From Vannielia litorea (lineage in GTDB: Bacteria > Pseudomonadota > Alphaproteobacteria > Rhodobacterales > Rhodobacteraceae): DNA of 64,000 bases. The notes beneath the pieces are model-generated. The model was not told where the DNA came from and did not search any database. It was given only the letters and a program-made list of their open reading frames with translations. This document shows, piece by piece, positions 8,459-19,341 of this stretch. A program made the translations under genes and the position numbers. Within the stretch, counting starts at the first letter, position 1. Every line of letters starts with the position of its first letter. The stretch spans positions 1,116,001 through 1,180,000 of the forward strand of contig NZ_JAHVJR010000001.1 of the NCBI RefSeq assembly GCF_019801175.1, read 5' to 3'.

Positions 8459-8680
8459 TTGGGCGGTGGCTCTGCGGCGCGGCGACGGGCTTTTGCGGCG
8501 CGCGGGTTGCCCCAGCGTTAATCAGGCGTGAATTGGCGGTGAAAGCGCCGGGGCGGGCGTGGCGCGACTCGGGGCGGGGTGGCAAAGCTGTCGGTGCGGG
8601 CCGTGGTGGACCGCAGATTTTAGAGACCGAGATTTGCAAGTACGCAAGCCATTTCAGGCAAGCATTTGAGACCAAGACAG

Positions 8681-8776
8681 GCCGGACCTCCCCGTTACCG
8701 GCTACTCCGGGCGCCACTCGCCCGACATTGTGAGAAGACCCCGGCATTCCTCCCCGTGGCCGGGGTCTTCTTCTGT
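8681..8776 (+). ncRNA. Candidate small RNA with CCTCCCC loops and intrinsic terminator
   Basis: Three hairpins in a row fill a gene-free gap of about 400 bases: GCCGG/CCGGC (8681-8702), CGGGCG/CGCCCG (8708-8724) and a perfect 12-bp stem GAAGACCCCGGC/GCCGGGGTCTTC (8734-8770) followed by TTCT. The loops of the first and third both expose CCTCCCCGT, an anti-Shine-Dalgarno-like motif. Alphaproteobacterial families of small RNAs with CUCCUCCC loops (the CcsR RNAs of Rhodobacter, the cuckoo RNAs of rhizobia) share this design. The 5' end is unclear and may lie near 8620. The last hairpin could also stop the opposite gene at 8783. Confidence 0.5.
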
Positions 8777-8782
8777 CTGGGC

Positions 8783-9076
8783 TCAGGTCTTGTAGAGGCG
8801 GACGGGCGGGGCCTCGGCGCGGGCGATTGTGCCCTTGGCCTCCAGATCGAGTTGCACGCATTTCAGCCACCAGCCGGCTGTGTCGCCGCCCGGAAAGAGA
8901 TCGCCGGGCAGAGCGGGCAGCAGGGCTTCCTTGGCGTCGGCCACCTTCATCCCCGGCGGCGCGGTGGGCAGGACCGAGAGCAGGGCCGCGCGCATGGCCT
9001 CGAACTTGGGACGGTTCACGCGGGTGGTTTTGCCCGGTGTGTTCACGTTCTCGACTTCGATGCGGTCGTCACTCAT
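8783..9076 (-). CDS. DUF6958 family protein
   Basis: Small soluble protein of 97 residues, function unknown. The N-terminus SDDRIEVENVNTPGKTTRV and the C-terminal block LFPGGDTAGWWLKCVQLDLEAKG match a conserved proteobacterial family that I recall as DUF6958. I chose the ATG at 9076; the frame extends 50 codons further upstream, but that stretch is proline-rich, overlaps the promoter side of the divergent TM2 gene and looks non-coding. It ends 12 bases from the terminator-like hairpin at 8734-8770. Confidence 0.8.
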   Translation of the reverse strand: MSDDRIEVENVNTPGKTTRVNRPKFEAMRAALLSVLPTAPPGMKVADAKEALLPALPGDLFPGGDTAGWWLKCVQLDLEAKGTIARAEAPPVRLYKT

Positions 9077-9224
9077 GGCCCATCCTCCCCTGATGCCCGG
9101 CTCGCAGCATAGCACCGCGCGGGGGGGAGGGGGAGGCGGGCCCGAAATTGCCGGTCGTCTGCCATTCGCGGGCCATAGGAAGGAGCGATGTAAGAAAAGG
9201 GCGACAGAAAAGAGTGCAGTAACC

Positions 9225-9608
9225 ATGGAACGTGAGGCGCGTTTGGCGGCGCAGGTGGCGCGGGAAATGAGGCGGGAGAAGAAGTCTCTGGCGGCGGCCT
9301 ATGCGTTTTTGGTGTTCGGCGGCGGCGTGGCGGCCCATCGGTTCTACCTTGGACGGATGCGCTCGGGCTTCGTGTTGGTGAGCTTGCTCTGGGGCGGGCT
9401 GCTTTTGAGCATCGCCTATGTCGGCATCCCGTTGGTGCTGGCCGGGCTTGTCTGGCAAGTGGTGGACCTTTTCCTGATCCCGGGCATGGCACGGGAGCAC
9501 TTGGAGGACAGGAAGCCATATGTTGCGCGGCGTCTCGGTGTCGACGAGCAGGCGATCGACGGGTTGCTGGTGGCCGCGGCGCGGGCACCCCGATCGACCC
9601 AGGTCTAG
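9225..9608 (+). CDS. TM2 domain-containing membrane protein
   Basis: Protein of 127 residues with a charged N-terminus (ME...REMRREKKS), then two membrane segments separated by a short turn: AAYAFLVFGGGVAAHRFYLGR and LLLSIAYVGIPLVLAGLVWQVVD. The GxxxxHRFYLGR sequence is the mark of the TM2 domain, found in small membrane proteins of unknown role. The hydrophilic tail is about 40 residues. The ATG at 9225 is preferred over upstream in-frame codons that overlap the divergent gene. Confidence 0.85.
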   Translation: MEREARLAAQVAREMRREKKSLAAAYAFLVFGGGVAAHRFYLGRMRSGFVLVSLLWGGLLLSIAYVGIPLVLAGLVWQVVDLFLIPGMAREHLEDRKPYVARRLGVDEQAIDGLLVAAARAPRSTQV

Positions 9609-9762
9609 ACCGGGATTCATAGCGGGCGCACAGCGGCGTTTATGCCGCGTGCGCACAGCGTTTATCTGACGTGAAAAAGCCGTGTCTTCATAGAGGGGGT
9701 AATGGCTCCGCGGCAGGTTGAGCGGGCCGATTTTGGCACCTATTCAAACCATGAGGATTTCC

Positions 9763-10059
9763 ATGACCTTTTTGAAAACCACCTTTGCCGCCACGCTCTG
9801 CGTCCTTCCGGTGCTCGCGGGCGCGCCGGCCTCTGCCAAGCTCAAGACCGACGTGACCGAAACGCTTCGCGGGACGTATCTGGCGACGGTGAAGGACACC
9901 AAGGATTCCGATTACGACTGGATCGAGGAGTTCGCGACCGAGGAGGAAGCCGAGGAGGCGGCAAAGAAGGAGAAGAAGAGAAAGAAGAAGGAAAAGAAGG
10001 AGAAGGACGTGATGGATACCGGGGACGGCACCTGCACCGGCGCGATTTTTCAGTGCTGA
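9763..10059 (+). CDS. Small secreted Lys/Glu-rich protein
   Basis: Protein of 98 residues that I do not recognise. It has a clear signal peptide (MTFLKTTFAA then a hydrophobic core to residue 20, likely cleavage after ASA at 25). The mature part is acidic, then becomes a long run of alternating glutamate and lysine (about 57-81), likely a charged helix, and ends with two cysteines, C91 and C98, eight residues apart. GAGGA six bases before the ATG fixes the start. A strong terminator follows at 10095. The charged run looks low-complexity, so similarity searches would mislead. Confidence 0.65.
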   Translation: MTFLKTTFAATLCVLPVLAGAPASAKLKTDVTETLRGTYLATVKDTKDSDYDWIEEFATEEEAEEAAKKEKKRKKKEKKEKDVMDTGDGTCTGAIFQC

Positions 10060-10094
10060 GGGCGCCGGCCGTTGTGCCGGCTAAGTGACGCGGG

Positions 10095-10119
10095 CGCGGG
10101 CCGATCTGGCCCGCGTTTT
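10095..10119 (+). terminator. Intrinsic terminator after the Lys/Glu-rich gene
   Basis: Perfect stem CGCGGGCC (10095-10102) / GGCCCGCG (10108-10115) with loop GATCT, followed by TTTT. It lies 36 bases after the stop codon. Confidence 0.8.
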
Positions 10120-10259
10120 GCGTTTGAGCAGGCGGGCCGTGGGAGCGTGAACGTGCAGGGAAATCGCCGTGAGTTCGGCGGGCGGGGGATGGCGCGGGGC
10201 AGGGGGCGTGTGGGAGGCTGGGGGCATTCATTTATGAAGTCATTCAAGGGAATTTTGCC

Positions 10260-10577
10260 ATGACCCTGCCCAGACATTTTGCAGTTTCACTCCTTCTCGA
10301 CACGCCGCTGCCCACGCGCGGCTCCACGGTGATCGAGTTGACGCGCGAGGCGGGCGGTTGGATCGCCTGGCTCGTGGATATGGACGTGCCGGAGAACACG
10401 CGCAGCCTCGGGCCGTTTCGCGGGCGCCGAGAGGCGCGGCGGGCGGCGAAGGCGGCGTTGGACGGGGTGAGTTCCTGCCCGGAGCCGAAGGCGGTGCGGG
10501 TAGCCAAGACTTCCGGTTCACGCGTCGGTCTTCGGCCGATCCTTGATCTGGTTGGGCAACGCTACGCGTCTGGTTGA
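10260..10577 (+). CDS. Hypothetical protein (105 aa)
   Basis: No family recognised. The start MTLPRHFAVSLLLDTPLPTRG is followed by IELTREAGGWIAWLVDMDVPE and an arginine/alanine-rich segment FRGRREARRAAKAALDGV, which looks like a small alpha/beta protein. GC at third positions is high as in real genes here. There is no strong ribosome binding site, and the last 16 bases overlap the convergent gene at 10562. Real but uncharacterised is my best guess. Confidence 0.5.
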   Translation: MTLPRHFAVSLLLDTPLPTRGSTVIELTREAGGWIAWLVDMDVPENTRSLGPFRGRREARRAAKAALDGVSSCPEPKAVRVAKTSGSRVGLRPILDLVGQRYASG

Positions 10578-10867
10578 TCCGCAGCCAAGGTGAGCTGGCG
10601 CGTCAGGCCCGTGCGGAACAGGGTGTCTTTGCAGGAGGGGCAGATCTGGTTGTTCACTGCAGGAACCGGCTTGCAGCCTATCGGATAAAGGCCGCTTTTG
10701 AGCTTGCTGTCGAAGGCTGCTTCGAGAAGCCAACCCGTCCAGCCGCAGTTGCTATCGTTCCCCATACAGGTGGAAAGCGTGAGGAAGGCGATGTCCGGCC
10801 CGGTTTCGGCGTGGCGGTGTTCGATGTCGTCGATGGCGGCGTTGAACTCCGGTGTGTCGATCTTCAT
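10562..10867 (-). CDS. Hypothetical small cysteine-containing protein (101 aa)
   Basis: Unrecognised soluble protein. It starts MKIDTPEFNAAIDDIEHRHAE, has cysteines in LSTCMGNDSNCGWTGW and in IGCKP, and ends with a CPSCKDTLF knuckle near residue 80, so it may bind a metal. GGAG nine bases before the ATG supports the start. It lies downstream of the aconitase gene on the same strand but is separated from it by a strong terminator. Confidence 0.6.
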   Translation of the reverse strand: MKIDTPEFNAAIDDIEHRHAETGPDIAFLTLSTCMGNDSNCGWTGWLLEAAFDSKLKSGLYPIGCKPVPAVNNQICPSCKDTLFRTGLTRQLTLAADQPDA

Positions 10868-10911
10868 GGGGTCGTCTCCGGTGTCTGGATTGCGCCTACC
10901 CTGCATGACCC

Positions 10912-10951
10912 GATTAGAAAGAAAAGGCCCCGCCGGTGGGGCGGGGCCTTT
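10912..10951 (-). terminator. Intrinsic terminator of acnA
   Basis: Perfect 12-bp stem AAAGGCCCCGCC (10923-10934) / GGCGGGGCCTTT (10940-10951). Read on the minus strand it is followed by TTTTCTTTCT, directly after the aconitase stop codon at 10975. Confidence 0.88.
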
Positions 10952-10974
10952 GATGGGGTGCGGTGCCGTTCGGC

Positions 10975-13752
<2,778 letters not shown>

Positions 13753-13842
13753 GGGGGGCTCCCTTGGCTTCGGTGGCTGCACCTGTTTTCATTATCCCCT
13801 CAACGCGCCACCCCGCAAGCAGGTTCAAACGCGCCGGGTCTA

Positions 13843-13866
13843 TTTTGTATACTGTGGTATGCAAAA
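13843..13866. promoter_or_regulatory. Palindromic operator-like site upstream of acnA
   Basis: Inverted repeat TTTTGTATAC (13843-13852), spacer TGTG, GTATGCAAAA (13857-13866), with one mismatch between arms. It is AT-rich inside GC-rich DNA and sits between divergent acnA and the DUF1223 gene. The TTGTATAC half resembles sites of FadR-type GntR regulators such as MatR; which protein binds is unknown. Confidence 0.5.
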
Positions 13867-14006
13867 CGGATTTCAAGGGGGAGGCGCGAGAGAATTGCGG
13901 GAGGGGCCGGGGAGGCGGCGCTGTCACATCTCTCGCGTTTCGTTGATTGGCGCTTCGGGGCCTATGGGTCTAAACCCTGTATAAGGGATGACATTGGCAG
14001 GATGAT

Positions 14007-14717
14007 ATGGCCTTGAAATCAGGCATGAAAAAGCTCCTTGGAGCCATGGTCGCATGCGCGGCGTTCGCCGGTCCCGCCGCGGCCGAGCCGCCGGTGGTGG
14101 TGGAACTCTACACCAGTCAGGGCTGCTCCAGCTGCCCGCCGGCGGATGAGATCCTGGCCAAGCTGGCGAAGAAACCGGGCGTGATCGCGCTGGCGCTGCA
14201 TGTGGACTACTGGGATTACATCGGCTGGAAGGATGCCTTTGCCCGGCCCGAGCATACCAAACGCCAGAAGGCCTATGCGGCCAAGGCGGGCGCGCGGACG
14301 ATCTACACGCCGCAGATGGTGATTGCCGGGGTGGACCACGTGGTCGGCGCCCGGCCGATGGACGTGGTGGACCTGTTGCAGGTGCACAAGGCGCGGCCTG
14401 CCGTGATGCAGCTGACCGCCCGCCGCGATGGCGGTGAGGTGGAGATCGACGGCACGGTGCCGGTGCCGGCACAAGGCGCGCTGGTAGTGCAGCTGGTGCG
14501 CTATGCGCCGGAAGAGACCGTGGCGATCAAGCGCGGCGAGAACGCCGGGCTGACGGTGAATTACCACAACATCGTGCGCGACTGGCAGGTGCTTGGCGAG
14601 TGGGACGGTGCCGAGGCGCTGGAGCTGCGGGTCGAGGCCCCCGGTGAGGAGCCTGCGGTGGTGATAGTTCAGAAGCCGGGGCCGGGCGAGATCGTGGCGG
14701 CAGCGCGGGTCGAGTAG
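14007..14717 (+). CDS. DUF1223 domain-containing secreted protein
   Basis: Protein of 236 residues with a signal peptide (MKKLLGAMVACAAFAGPAAA) and the DUF1223 hallmark VELYTSQGCSSCPPADEIL, a CxxC motif in a thioredoxin-like fold, followed by HVDYWDYIGWKDAFA and YTPQMVIAG. The family is periplasmic with unknown biochemical role. The ATG at 14007 is used; the second methionine seven codons on, directly before the signal peptide, is also possible. It stands alone, divergent from acnA. Confidence 0.87.
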   Translation: MALKSGMKKLLGAMVACAAFAGPAAAEPPVVVELYTSQGCSSCPPADEILAKLAKKPGVIALALHVDYWDYIGWKDAFARPEHTKRQKAYAAKAGARTIYTPQMVIAGVDHVVGARPMDVVDLLQVHKARPAVMQLTARRDGGEVEIDGTVPVPAQGALVVQLVRYAPEETVAIKRGENAGLTVNYHNIVRDWQVLGEWDGAEALELRVEAPGEEPAVVIVQKPGPGEIVAAARVE

Positions 14718-14738
14718 GGGCGTTTTGCTCTGAGGTTG

Positions 14739-14791
14739 GGCCGTGCGTGGCGGAACGCCCGCCCACCCACCCCGTTCCGCCACGCACGGCC
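14739..14791. repeat. Perfect 18-bp inverted repeat
   Basis: Arms GGCCGTGCGTGGCGGAAC (14739-14756) and its exact reverse complement (14774-14791) enclose a 17-nt cytosine-rich loop. No T-run follows, so it is not a classic terminator, although it lies 21 bases after the DUF1223 stop. The rest of the gap to dctP (14792-15275) holds no gene or RNA family that I recognise. Confidence 0.8.
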
Positions 14792-15275
14792 TGCGCGGGT
14801 GGACAGGGCGGTTTCAGCTCGGGACTCACCAAAGCAGGAACCTTCTTCGAAGACCTCCATCACCTGACTCCGGGATGGCCGACGTGCCGCCCGGCATCAA
14901 CGAAAATAGCCGTATCCCCGGAGGGGGCCCTCGGCGATTTTCATTGACCCCGGTCTGCCCGTCGTCCCTTGGGGTGTCAGGCGACCCCGACTCCGCAGAT
15001 GCTGCGCATCCGCTCTGTCGTCAGTGGAGGGCTCCGAAGCAGGAGTGGGTGAAATGTGCGGAAATCCGCACAGGTGCGCGGGTGGCGTGTGTGGGAAAAG
15101 GGACGCTTGGGCGCAGGTGACCTTGGGGGAGTTTGGGAAATGCGATTTATAACAGGGGGTTGAGGGCGGTTTTTGGTGCCATGCAAGGAGGGCTTGCGGG
15201 GGAGTGGCGCTTGGTTGTTTGCTCCGGCAGGCGCTGGGAGGCGCTGAAACCAAACATGTCTGGGAGGACATCCAT

Positions 15276-16277
15276 ATGAAATTCGCGACCCTTTCCGCCA
15301 CCGCCGTGGCGCTGGTCATGTCTGCCGGTGCGGGCTTTGCCGCCTGCGACGATGGCGAGATCGTCGTCAAGTTCAGCCACGTCACCAACACCGACCGTCA
15401 CCCCAAGGGCATCGCTGCCAGCCTGTTCATGGAGCGGGTGAACGAAGAGATGAACGGCAAGGCCTGTGTCGAGGTCTACCCGAACTCCACTCTCTACAAC
15501 GATGACCAGGTTCTCGAAGCCATGCTTCAGGGCGACGTGCAGCTGGCCGCGCCCTCGCTGTCGAAGTTCGAGACCTTCACCAAGCAGTTCCGCATCTTCG
15601 ACCTGCCGTTCATGTTCAAGAACATCGACGCCGTGGACGCCTTCCAGAACTCCGACACCGGTCAGGCGATGAAGGACTCCATGCAGCGCCGCGGCCTTCA
15701 GGGCCTCGAGTTCTGGCACAACGGCATGAAGCAGTTCTCGGCCAACAAGCCGCTGGTCGAGCCGGGCGATGCCGCTGGCCTGAAGTTCCGCGTGCAGCCC
15801 TCCGACGTGCTGGTTGCCCAGATGGAAGCGCTGCAGGCCTCGCCGCAGCCGATGGCCTTCTCGGAAGTTTACGGCGCGCTGCAGCAGGGCGTTGTGGACG
15901 GTCAGGAGAACACCTGGTCCAACATCTATGGCCAGAAGTTCTTTGAGGTGCAGGACGGCACCACCGAGACCAACCACGGCATCATCGACTACCTCGTCGT
16001 GGCCTCCGTCGACTGGCTGGACAGCCTCGAGCCCGATGTGCGCGACCAACTGCTGACCATCCTCACCGAAGTGACCGCCGAGCGGAACGCGGCCGTGGGT
16101 GGCGTGGACCAGGAAGCCCGTCAGGCCGTTCTGGATGCCGGTGGCGAGATCCGCGAGCTGAGCGCCGAGCAGCGTCAGGCTTGGGTCGACGCGATGAAGC
16201 CGGTGTGGGAGCAGTTCGAGGGTGACGTGGGTGCGGACAACATCGCCGCCGCTCAGGAGATCAACGCCTCGTTCTAA
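15276..16277 (+). CDS. dctP: TRAP transporter substrate-binding protein DctP
   Basis: Periplasmic binding protein of 333 residues that captures an organic acid, typically a C4-dicarboxylate, for the DctQM permease. A signal peptide covers about residues 1-23 (cleavage near GFA-AC). Family features include VKFSHVTNTDRHPKG, the EVYPNSTLYNDDQVLEAM strand-helix region and the FRVQPSDV segment holding the carboxylate-binding arginine. GGGAGGA before ATG 15276 fixes the start. Codon use is strongly biased, suggesting high expression. dctQ and dctM follow. Confidence 0.92.
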   Translation: MKFATLSATAVALVMSAGAGFAACDDGEIVVKFSHVTNTDRHPKGIAASLFMERVNEEMNGKACVEVYPNSTLYNDDQVLEAMLQGDVQLAAPSLSKFETFTKQFRIFDLPFMFKNIDAVDAFQNSDTGQAMKDSMQRRGLQGLEFWHNGMKQFSANKPLVEPGDAAGLKFRVQPSDVLVAQMEALQASPQPMAFSEVYGALQQGVVDGQENTWSNIYGQKFFEVQDGTTETNHGIIDYLVVASVDWLDSLEPDVRDQLLTILTEVTAERNAAVGGVDQEARQAVLDAGGEIRELSAEQRQAWVDAMKPVWEQFEGDVGADNIAAAQEINASF

Positions 16278-16375
16278 GCCTATGGCTTGATTGAAAAATA
16301 CGGCCTCGCGCAGAGAGCGCGGGGCCGTGCTGCAAGCGGGCAGCGCTTTTTGGGGACAATGGGGGAGGCACGCAG

Positions 16376-17086
16376 ATGTCGTCCTATGCCGGGGAAGGCT
16401 CCAAGCTGGGCCGGATCATCAATACATTCGAGGAAAGTTTCATCGCGCTCCTGCTGGGGCTGATGACGATCCTGACCTTCGTGAACGTGGTGTTGCGCTA
16501 CGCCTTCAACTCGTCGTTGATCTGGGGGCAGGAGGTGGTGCTGATCCTCTTTGCGTGGCTGGTCCTGTTCGGGATCGCCTATGCCTTCAAGATCACCGCC
16601 CATCTGGGCGTCGATGCGCTGACCGGCATGTTGCCGAAAAAGGGCCAGCGGGTGATGGCGCTGCTCGCGGCGGCGGCCTGCCTCATCTATGCCATTCTGC
16701 TGATGAAGGGCGCGTGGGACTACTGGGCGCCGTTTGCCGGGTTGCCGCCGACCGAGGGCCGGTGGTTTCCGACCGGGCTGAACACCGGCGCGCGCAACAA
16801 CAGCTTTTACATGACCGATCAGGTGCCGATGCTGGAGTGGCTGCGCTGGCTGGAGCCGATCACGCTGAACAAGGGCTTCCCCGAGGATCAGTGGGAGCAT
16901 TGGGAGAAGCTGCCACGGCTGATCCCCTACGCCATGCTGCCCCTTGCGGTGGCCCTGATGCTCTTCCGCCTGATCCAGGCGACGCTGCGGATCATCGCAG
17001 GCAAGCAGGAGAGCCTGATCGTGAGCCATGAGGCCGAAGACGAAGTGGCCGCCGTGGCCGCAACCCATGACGCGGAGCAGAAATAA
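16376..17086 (+). CDS. dctQ: TRAP transporter small permease DctQ
   Basis: Four-helix membrane subunit, 236 residues. NVVLRYAFNSSLIWGQE after the first helix is the usual DctQ signature. The protein is longer than the common 160-190 residues because of a hydrophilic insert of about 70 residues (about 120-185, GLPPTEGRWFPTGLNTG and following) between the third and last helices, seen in dicarboxylate-type DctQ proteins. dctM starts on its stop codon (TAATG), so translation is coupled. Confidence 0.9.
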   Translation: MSSYAGEGSKLGRIINTFEESFIALLLGLMTILTFVNVVLRYAFNSSLIWGQEVVLILFAWLVLFGIAYAFKITAHLGVDALTGMLPKKGQRVMALLAAAACLIYAILLMKGAWDYWAPFAGLPPTEGRWFPTGLNTGARNNSFYMTDQVPMLEWLRWLEPITLNKGFPEDQWEHWEKLPRLIPYAMLPLAVALMLFRLIQATLRIIAGKQESLIVSHEAEDEVAAVAATHDAEQK

Positions 17087-18531
17087 TGGATGTCGTTCTT
17101 CTCTTCGTGATGATCATCGGCCTGCTGATGATCGGCGTGCCGATTGCGGTCTCGCTCGGCCTATCCTCGATGGTCTTTCTGCTGGTGCTCTCCGACACCT
17201 CGCTCGCGAGTGTGGCGCAGAGCCTCTATCAGGCGATGGCGGGGCATTACACGCTGCTCGCCATTCCCTTCTTCATCCTTGCCTCCAGCTTCATGAGCAC
17301 GGGCGGTGTGGCCAAGCGGATCATCCGCTTCTCCATCGCCTGCGTGGGGCACCTGCGGGGCGGGCTGGCGATTGCGGGCGTCTTTGCCTGCATGCTCTTT
17401 GCCGCGCTCTCCGGCTCCTCTCCCGCAACGGTGGTCGCCATCGGGACGATCGTGATCGCGGCGATGAAGCAGGCGGGCTACACCAAGGAGTTTGCGGCGG
17501 GCGTGATCTGTAACGCGGGCACGCTGGGCATCCTGATCCCGCCGTCCATCGTGATGGTGGTCTATGCCTCGGCGACCGATGTGTCAGTGGGCCGGATGTT
17601 CCTCGCCGGGGTCATTCCGGGGCTGCTGGCCGGTGTCATGCTGATGGTGACCATCTACGTGATGGCCATCCTGCGCGGCATGCCGGCGGGCGAGTGGAAG
17701 GGCTGGGGCGAGATTGCCCGCAGCTTTGGCGAGGCCTTCTGGGGCTTGATGCTGATCGTCATCATCATGGTGGGGATCTACGGCATTCCGGGGATCACGC
17801 CTGCGATCTTCACGCCAACGGAGGCGGCGGCGGTGGCCTCTGTCTATGCCTTTATCGTGGCGGTCTGGGTTTACCGTGACATGGGGCCGCTGGCGGAGCG
17901 TGAGGGGGTGGCCCGGGCCAGCCTGCTGACCAAGCCGCAGGCGCTGATCACGGCCTTCTTCCACCCTGATACGCGGCACACGCTGTTCGAGGCGGGCAAG
18001 CTGACGGTCACGCTGATGTTCATCATCGCCAACGCGCTGATCCTGAAGCATGTGCTGACCGATGAGCAGATTCCGCAGCAGATCGCCGGGGCGATGCTGA
18101 GCGCCGGGTTCGGGCCGATCATGTTCCTCGTGATCGTGAACGTGATCCTGCTCATCGGCGGGCAGTTCATGGAGCCCTCGGGCCTCATCGTGATCGTGGC
18201 GCCGCTGGTCTTCCCCATCGCCTTGGAGCTGGGTATCGACCCGATCCACCTTGGCATCATCATGGTGGTGAACATGGAGATCGGAATGATCACGCCGCCG
18301 GTGGGACTGAACCTCTTTGTCACCAGTGGCGTGGCCGGGATGCCGATGATGCGGGTGGTAAAGGCGGCGTCGCCCTTTCTCGCCGTGCTCTTCGTCTTCC
18401 TGCTGATGATCACCTACATCCCGTCGCTGTCGACGGCGCTGCCGAACGCCTCGAGCCTCGGGCCGCAGATCAGGTGCGATCCGTTGCCCTCCGACAGCCT
18501 GGAACGCGCCTTCTGCGAAGCGCGCCAGTAA
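17086..18531 (+). CDS. dctM: TRAP transporter large permease DctM
   Basis: Main sodium-coupled transport subunit of the DctPQM system, 481 residues with about 12 helices. Typical segments are FFILASSFMSTGGVAKR, FAALSGSSPATVVAIG and ILIPPSIVMVVYA, and near the end the METPSGLIV-like FMEPSGLIVIVAPLVFPI and NMEIGMITPPVGLNLFV. It carries a loop of about 50 residues in the middle and a hydrophilic tail with two cysteines, making it longer than the usual 425-440. A terminator follows. Confidence 0.93.
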   Translation: MDVVLLFVMIIGLLMIGVPIAVSLGLSSMVFLLVLSDTSLASVAQSLYQAMAGHYTLLAIPFFILASSFMSTGGVAKRIIRFSIACVGHLRGGLAIAGVFACMLFAALSGSSPATVVAIGTIVIAAMKQAGYTKEFAAGVICNAGTLGILIPPSIVMVVYASATDVSVGRMFLAGVIPGLLAGVMLMVTIYVMAILRGMPAGEWKGWGEIARSFGEAFWGLMLIVIIMVGIYGIPGITPAIFTPTEAAAVASVYAFIVAVWVYRDMGPLAEREGVARASLLTKPQALITAFFHPDTRHTLFEAGKLTVTLMFIIANALILKHVLTDEQIPQQIAGAMLSAGFGPIMFLVIVNVILLIGGQFMEPSGLIVIVAPLVFPIALELGIDPIHLGIIMVVNMEIGMITPPVGLNLFVTSGVAGMPMMRVVKAASPFLAVLFVFLLMITYIPSLSTALPNASSLGPQIRCDPLPSDSLERAFCEARQ

Positions 18532-18550
18532 GGGGTTGGTAACGAGTAAG

Positions 18551-18581
18551 AGGGGCTGCCCCACGCGGGTGGCCCCTTTTT
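18551..18581 (+). terminator. Intrinsic terminator of dctPQM
   Basis: Stem AGGGGC...GCCCCT with inner pairs around CCCACGCGGG, followed by TTTTT; 20 bases after the dctM stop. Confidence 0.8.
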
Positions 18582-18654
18582 GCTGGAGGCGGGGAGTGTT
18601 GGCGCGTGGCGGGCTCGATGGACGCTGGGCTTTGAGGCCAAGGCATCGGCGATT

Positions 18655-19341
18655 TCAGTTGAGACAGCTGCCCCGTTCTATTCCGACATCCCTTATCGCG
18701 CCATCGCGTGCATAGACGACCCGCACCCCGGATGCGTTTTGGCGTATGTTCCAGATCCACCGGGACGGGTTGAAGATCGGGTCAACGAACATGTCGTAGA
18801 GGCTGCATGACTGCGGAACGTTCTCCGGGAAGGTTGCGCGTAGGATTGTGTGAGCCATTGGTGGCTCGGAGTTCCCCGGGACTGTCGTGATATGAACGTG
18901 CATCTCTTGGGCACGAAACCACGCCTCGGTCCTTTCGGAGCTTCCCAGAATGTCTGCGATGTAGAACAGGCAAAGCCTGACCTCTTCATCAGATCTGAGA
19001 GACGCCCACTTCAAATCCAACAGGTTCAACGTCGTGTCCGAGCCCTCGACCTTGGCGAGACAGGCCTCCGCGTTGGGGACCGTTTTGTAGGCATCCTTGA
19101 TGAAGACATGGTCAAAACTCATTTCCTTTCCAACATATTTGAAAGGTGACGGGTTTCTGAGCTTGGGGTGAGAGACAGGGATTTGGAAGCTGGCGCGCAC
19201 TGCCGTGTTTATTGGTGGCGGCGGGGTGCCGGATGACTGGCTTTCGGGGTTGAGCACATAGCTTAGATACCGGCCGAAGCCTGCACCGAGGGTGGCGAGG
19301 CCCAGAACAACAAACAGGCCAACCCGTGACGATCTTTTCAC
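18655..19341 (-). CDS. Hypothetical membrane-anchored protein, lower GC
   Basis: Unrecognised protein of 228 residues. One N-terminal membrane helix (about 8-24, VGLFVVLGLATLGAGFG) is followed by a soluble domain outside the cytoplasm with cysteines in NAEACLAK, RLCLFYI, QSCSLYD and RGSCLN. The frame opens TTG-GTG; GGAG seven bases before the GTG at 19341 favours that codon. Base composition is visibly lower in GC than all neighbours and codon use is more even, which suggests recent acquisition. It lies between two terminated units and has no partner gene. Confidence 0.65.
   Translation of the reverse strand: MKRSSRVGLFVVLGLATLGAGFGRYLSYVLNPESQSSGTPPPPINTAVRASFQIPVSHPKLRNPSPFKYVGKEMSFDHVFIKDAYKTVPNAEACLAKVEGSDTTLNLLDLKWASLRSDEEVRLCLFYIADILGSSERTEAWFRAQEMHVHITTVPGNSEPPMAHTILRATFPENVPQSCSLYDMFVDPIFNPSRWIWNIRQNASGVRVVYARDGAIRDVGIERGSCLN

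Noticed and set aside
9073..9656. Minus-strand open frames opposite the TM2 gene
   Set aside because: Pro/Arg-rich shadows; the plus-strand TM2 motif is clear.
14792..15275. Possible riboswitch or housekeeping RNA (SRP RNA, 6S RNA, tmRNA, RNase P) before dctP
   Set aside because: I looked for the conserved cores of these RNAs and found none; only the 18-bp hairpin nearby is supported.
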